Shown: positions 62,102 through 64,000 of the stretch, one piece after another
Layout of the letters: each line of letters opens with the position of its first letter
Position numbering within the stretch: position 1 is the first letter of the stretch
Notes under the pieces: generated by a model
Databases searched by the model: none
Seen by the model: the letters and a program-made list of their open reading frames with translations, nothing else
Told to the model about the DNA's origin: nothing
From: Trichocoleus desertorum ATA4-8-CV12
GTDB taxonomy: Bacteria; Cyanobacteriota; Cyanobacteriia; FACHB-46
DNA: 64,000 nt
Direction: 5' to 3'
Assembly (NCBI GenBank): GCA_019358975.1
Contig: JAHHIL010000003.1
Span: 248,001 to 312,000, forward strand
Program-made: the position numbers and the translations under genes

Positions 62102-62989
62102 TTATTCCGAATAAGAATGGGCCGTGATGGAGGTCATAGGCTTTGCTTGCCCTTTCATCGCCAAACTACGACGCATCGACTCTACAAAACGGCTCACCCG
62201 AATTGGGTCTACTGGCTGCTCAATGCGGCCATGCCGCTTCAAGGAGCTGGAGACGATCACCCCATCTGCCGCTTGAATTAGGGTCGGGATATTTTCCCAA
62301 TCCGCCCCACTGCCAATAAACACAGGCGTACCATTTGCCGCTGCTGTCGCCAGCTCCAAATCTTCCAAGCTGGGAGGGCTACCCGTGGCCCAACCAGATA
62401 AGATCACCCCATCGGCCAAACCACGCTCAATGGTTTCTTGCACCGCTGTGGTCAAATTAGGTGATCCCAAGGGTCGGGCGTGCTTCACTAGCACATCCGC
62501 CAAGATTTTGACATCGCTGCCCAGTTCCCGACGATAGCGTAAGAGTTGATGCGCTTGCCCTTCGATTAGACCTTGGTCAGTTGCCATCACCCCAGTCAAA
62601 ACATTGACTCGAATAAAGTGAGCCTGCACACAGGTCGCGATCGCTATTGCACTCTGAGCATCGTTACGCAGCACATTGAGCCCGATAGGCACCGTCACAA
62701 GATGCATCAGCCGTTGCACAATCAAGCTCATGGCACTCACCACAGCCGGATCAACGCGGTCTTTGGCAAAGGGAGCATCAAAAAAGTTTTCTACGATAAT
62801 GCCATCTACACCGCCTGATGCCAAAGCTGTAGCTTCTTGCTCAGCGCGATCGATGACAGCCTTTAGGCTCCCTCCCCAACGCGGCGAGGCTGGTAAAGGC
62901 AGCAAATGCACAACACCAATGATGGGATTCGCGGTTTTGAATATGTGATTTAAGTCCACTTGCTTCAAATATCTCGGACTCAGCGGCAA
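62102..62989 (-). CDS. btpA: BtpA-family protein, photosystem I biogenesis
   Basis: 295 residues. The pattern IIGVVHLLPLPASPRWGG (about 23-40), GVDGIIVENFFDAPF (about 60-74), GLNVLRNDA (about 103-111), ADVLVKHA and DGVIVSSSLKRHG marks BtpA/SgcQ, a TIM-barrel-like family. In Synechocystis BtpA is a peripheral thylakoid protein needed for stable photosystem I reaction-centre proteins PsaA and PsaB, notably at low temperature. Here it lies about 55 kb from psaA-psaB. It is divergent from rimO. Confidence 0.93.
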   Translation of the reverse strand: MPLSPRYLKQVDLNHIFKTANPIIGVVHLLPLPASPRWGGSLKAVIDRAEQEATALASGGVDGIIVENFFDAPFAKDRVDPAVVSAMSLIVQRLMHLVTVPIGLNVLRNDAQSAIAIATCVQAHFIRVNVLTGVMATDQGLIEGQAHQLLRYRRELGSDVKILADVLVKHARPLGSPNLTTAVQETIERGLADGVILSGWATGSPPSLEDLELATAAANGTPVFIGSGADWENIPTLIQAADGVIVSSSLKRHGRIEQPVDPIRVSRFVESMRRSLAMKGQAKPMTSITAHSYSE

Positions 62990-63390
62990 AGGTCAGATAA
63001 TCAAAATGATAACTTCTTACCGCACTTCTATTCGCTGTAAAGATTGATTCGCTAGCCCACCTTTCAGTAAATGCTTCAACGCTACGAACAAACAGTAAGC
63101 CTTTCTGAAACTCGCGATCGCTTTTGCAAAATCACTTTAGTTAGCCCAAGCAAGGCCGAAGTGGACATCAGCCAATCGCTAGCACTAGTCATCATTGAAC
63201 CAACTTAATATGTTGTAACCGTTAAATTGTGCGGTACTATGGAGACTCGTGCTATTTGGCGATTGCAGTCAACGGCCTCCATCGGACAGCAAACCAGCGG
63301 GGTTGGAAAGGCGATCGCAACAGTCTCAACGGCCTGACCTCTCCCTGTCTCAACGCTGATCTCCTTAATACTTACCGAACTCTGAACTTC
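62990..63390 (+). other. Divergent btpA/rimO region
   Basis: 401 bp without a gene. GTCTCAACG occurs twice, near 63323 and 63348, once in front of GCC and once in front of CTG. No ribosome site, promoter consensus or RNA gene was recognised. Confidence 0.3.
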
Positions 63391-64000
63391 ATGGGCAATA
63401 AGCCAACTATTTCCGTCGCACATTTAGGTTGCGAGAAAAATCGAATTGACACTGAACACATGCTCGGTCTGCTGGTAGAAGCAGGCTATCAAGTTGATAC
63501 CAACGAAGACTTGGCCGACTACGTCATCGTCAACACTTGTAGCTTCATTCAAGCAGCGCGAGAGGAATCGGTTCGCACCATTGTTGAGCTGGCTGAAGCC
63601 AACAAGAAAGTGGTGATTACGGGTTGCATGGCCCAGCACTTCCAAGAAGAGTTGCTAAACGAGTTACCGGAAGCCGTGGCCCTAGTTGGGACAGGTGACT
63701 ACAACAAAATCGTCAACGTGATTCAGCGGGTGGAAACGGGTGAGCGCGTCAAGGAAGTAACGCCAGAGCCGACTTATATCGCTGACGAAACTACTCCTCG
63801 TTATCGCACCACCACGGAAGGCGTCGCTTATCTGCGGGTGGCAGAGGGTTGCGATTACCGTTGTGCCTTCTGCATTATTCCGCATCTCCGAGGCAATCAG
63901 CGATCGCGCACCATCGAATCTATTGTGGCCGAGGCTGAACAATTGGCTGCTGAAGGCGTGCAAGAGCTGATCTTGATCTCCCAAATCACCACCAACTACG
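63391..64000 (+). CDS. rimO: Ribosomal protein S12 methylthiotransferase RimO, 3' end off the window
   Basis: The first 203 residues are present. The N-terminal MTTase domain begins [20 protein letters not shown] and has its cluster cysteines in HLGCEKN, NTCSFI and ITGCMAQ. The radical SAM motif is CDYRCAFC (about 152-159), followed by [11 protein letters not shown]. RimO attaches a methylthio group to Asp of ribosomal protein S12. The N-terminal domain GCEKNRVD style and CAFCIIP distinguish it from MiaB. The gene continues beyond the right edge. Confidence 0.95.
   Translation, partial: MGNKPTISVAHLGCEKNRIDTEHMLGLLVEAGYQVDTNEDLADYVIVNTCSFIQAAREESVRTIVELAEANKKVVITGCMAQHFQEELLNELPEAVALVGTGDYNKIVNVIQRVETGERVKEVTPEPTYIADETTPRYRTTTEGVAYLRVAEGCDYRCAFCIIPHLRGNQRSRTIESIVAEAEQLAAEGVQELILISQITTNY

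Noticed and set aside
62990-63390. tRNA or small RNA in the btpA/rimO gap and other gene-free gaps
   Set aside because: No T-arm GTTCRA motif with matching acceptor stem was found in any gap that I read.

Overview
The window is chromosomal DNA of a cyanobacterium. It carries psaA and psaB for the photosystem I core, btpA, ycf23, an ABA4-like gene and a PEP-CTERM protein, and the cyanobacterial octamer GCGATCGC (HIP1) is scattered through it at very high density. Gene content and protein style (many hybrid kinases, pentapeptide and TPR proteins, Uma2, DUF1802) suit a filamentous Leptolyngbya-like lineage, but the sequence does not fix the genus. No rRNA, tRNA, CRISPR array, prophage or intact insertion sequence was seen.

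Layout. 1-6.5 kb: the end of a lipoprotein gene, a long psaA leader, then psaA-psaB and a clear terminator. 6.5-13 kb: an accessory-looking stretch with nth, a Uma2 nuclease, an NLR-like HTH-NACHT ATPase with 10-bp iterons upstream, the scar of a PIN-type toxin-antitoxin pair between two 36-bp HIP1 repeats, and a pentapeptide protein. 12.5-21.5 kb: ycf23, a PRC-barrel gene next to smc, a RelE/RelN toxin-antitoxin remnant island and a CASTOR/POLLUX-like channel. 21.5-31.3 kb: a cold-shock-like/nuclease fusion, a PEP-CTERM beta-propeller, an alpha/beta hydrolase, a heptamer repeat array, a dgcN-dgcA-like pair, an AT-rich unknown two-gene cassette and ychF. 31.3-39 kb: a DUF938 methyltransferase, an SLH protein, an overlapping Bax1-XPB nuclease-helicase pair, a truncated DUF202 gene, a B12-type radical SAM enzyme and an M28 peptidase. 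39-48.8 kb: a zinc-ribbon/SPFH-GYF pair, TPR, pentapeptide and SH3 envelope proteins, and an ABA4-like protein. 48.7-64 kb: a 1501-residue hybrid histidine kinase, ggt, DUF1802, a UvrD-like helicase, a VKOR-thioredoxin fusion, btpA and the start of rimO.

Functional links. psaA, psaB and btpA all concern photosystem I, btpA lying 55 kb away. Bax1 and XPB overlap and probably act as one repair machine. The DUF1611 protein and the dipeptide epimerase overlap and probably act on N-acetylated D-glutamate or dipeptides. The zinc-ribbon and SPFH genes look like an envelope-stress module. The NACHT protein, the nuclease fusion, the toxin-antitoxin scars and the 28.8-30.1 kb cassette are the best candidates for defence or conflict functions. 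A recurring pattern is pairs of HIP1 octamers forming hairpins just past the ends of minus-strand genes.
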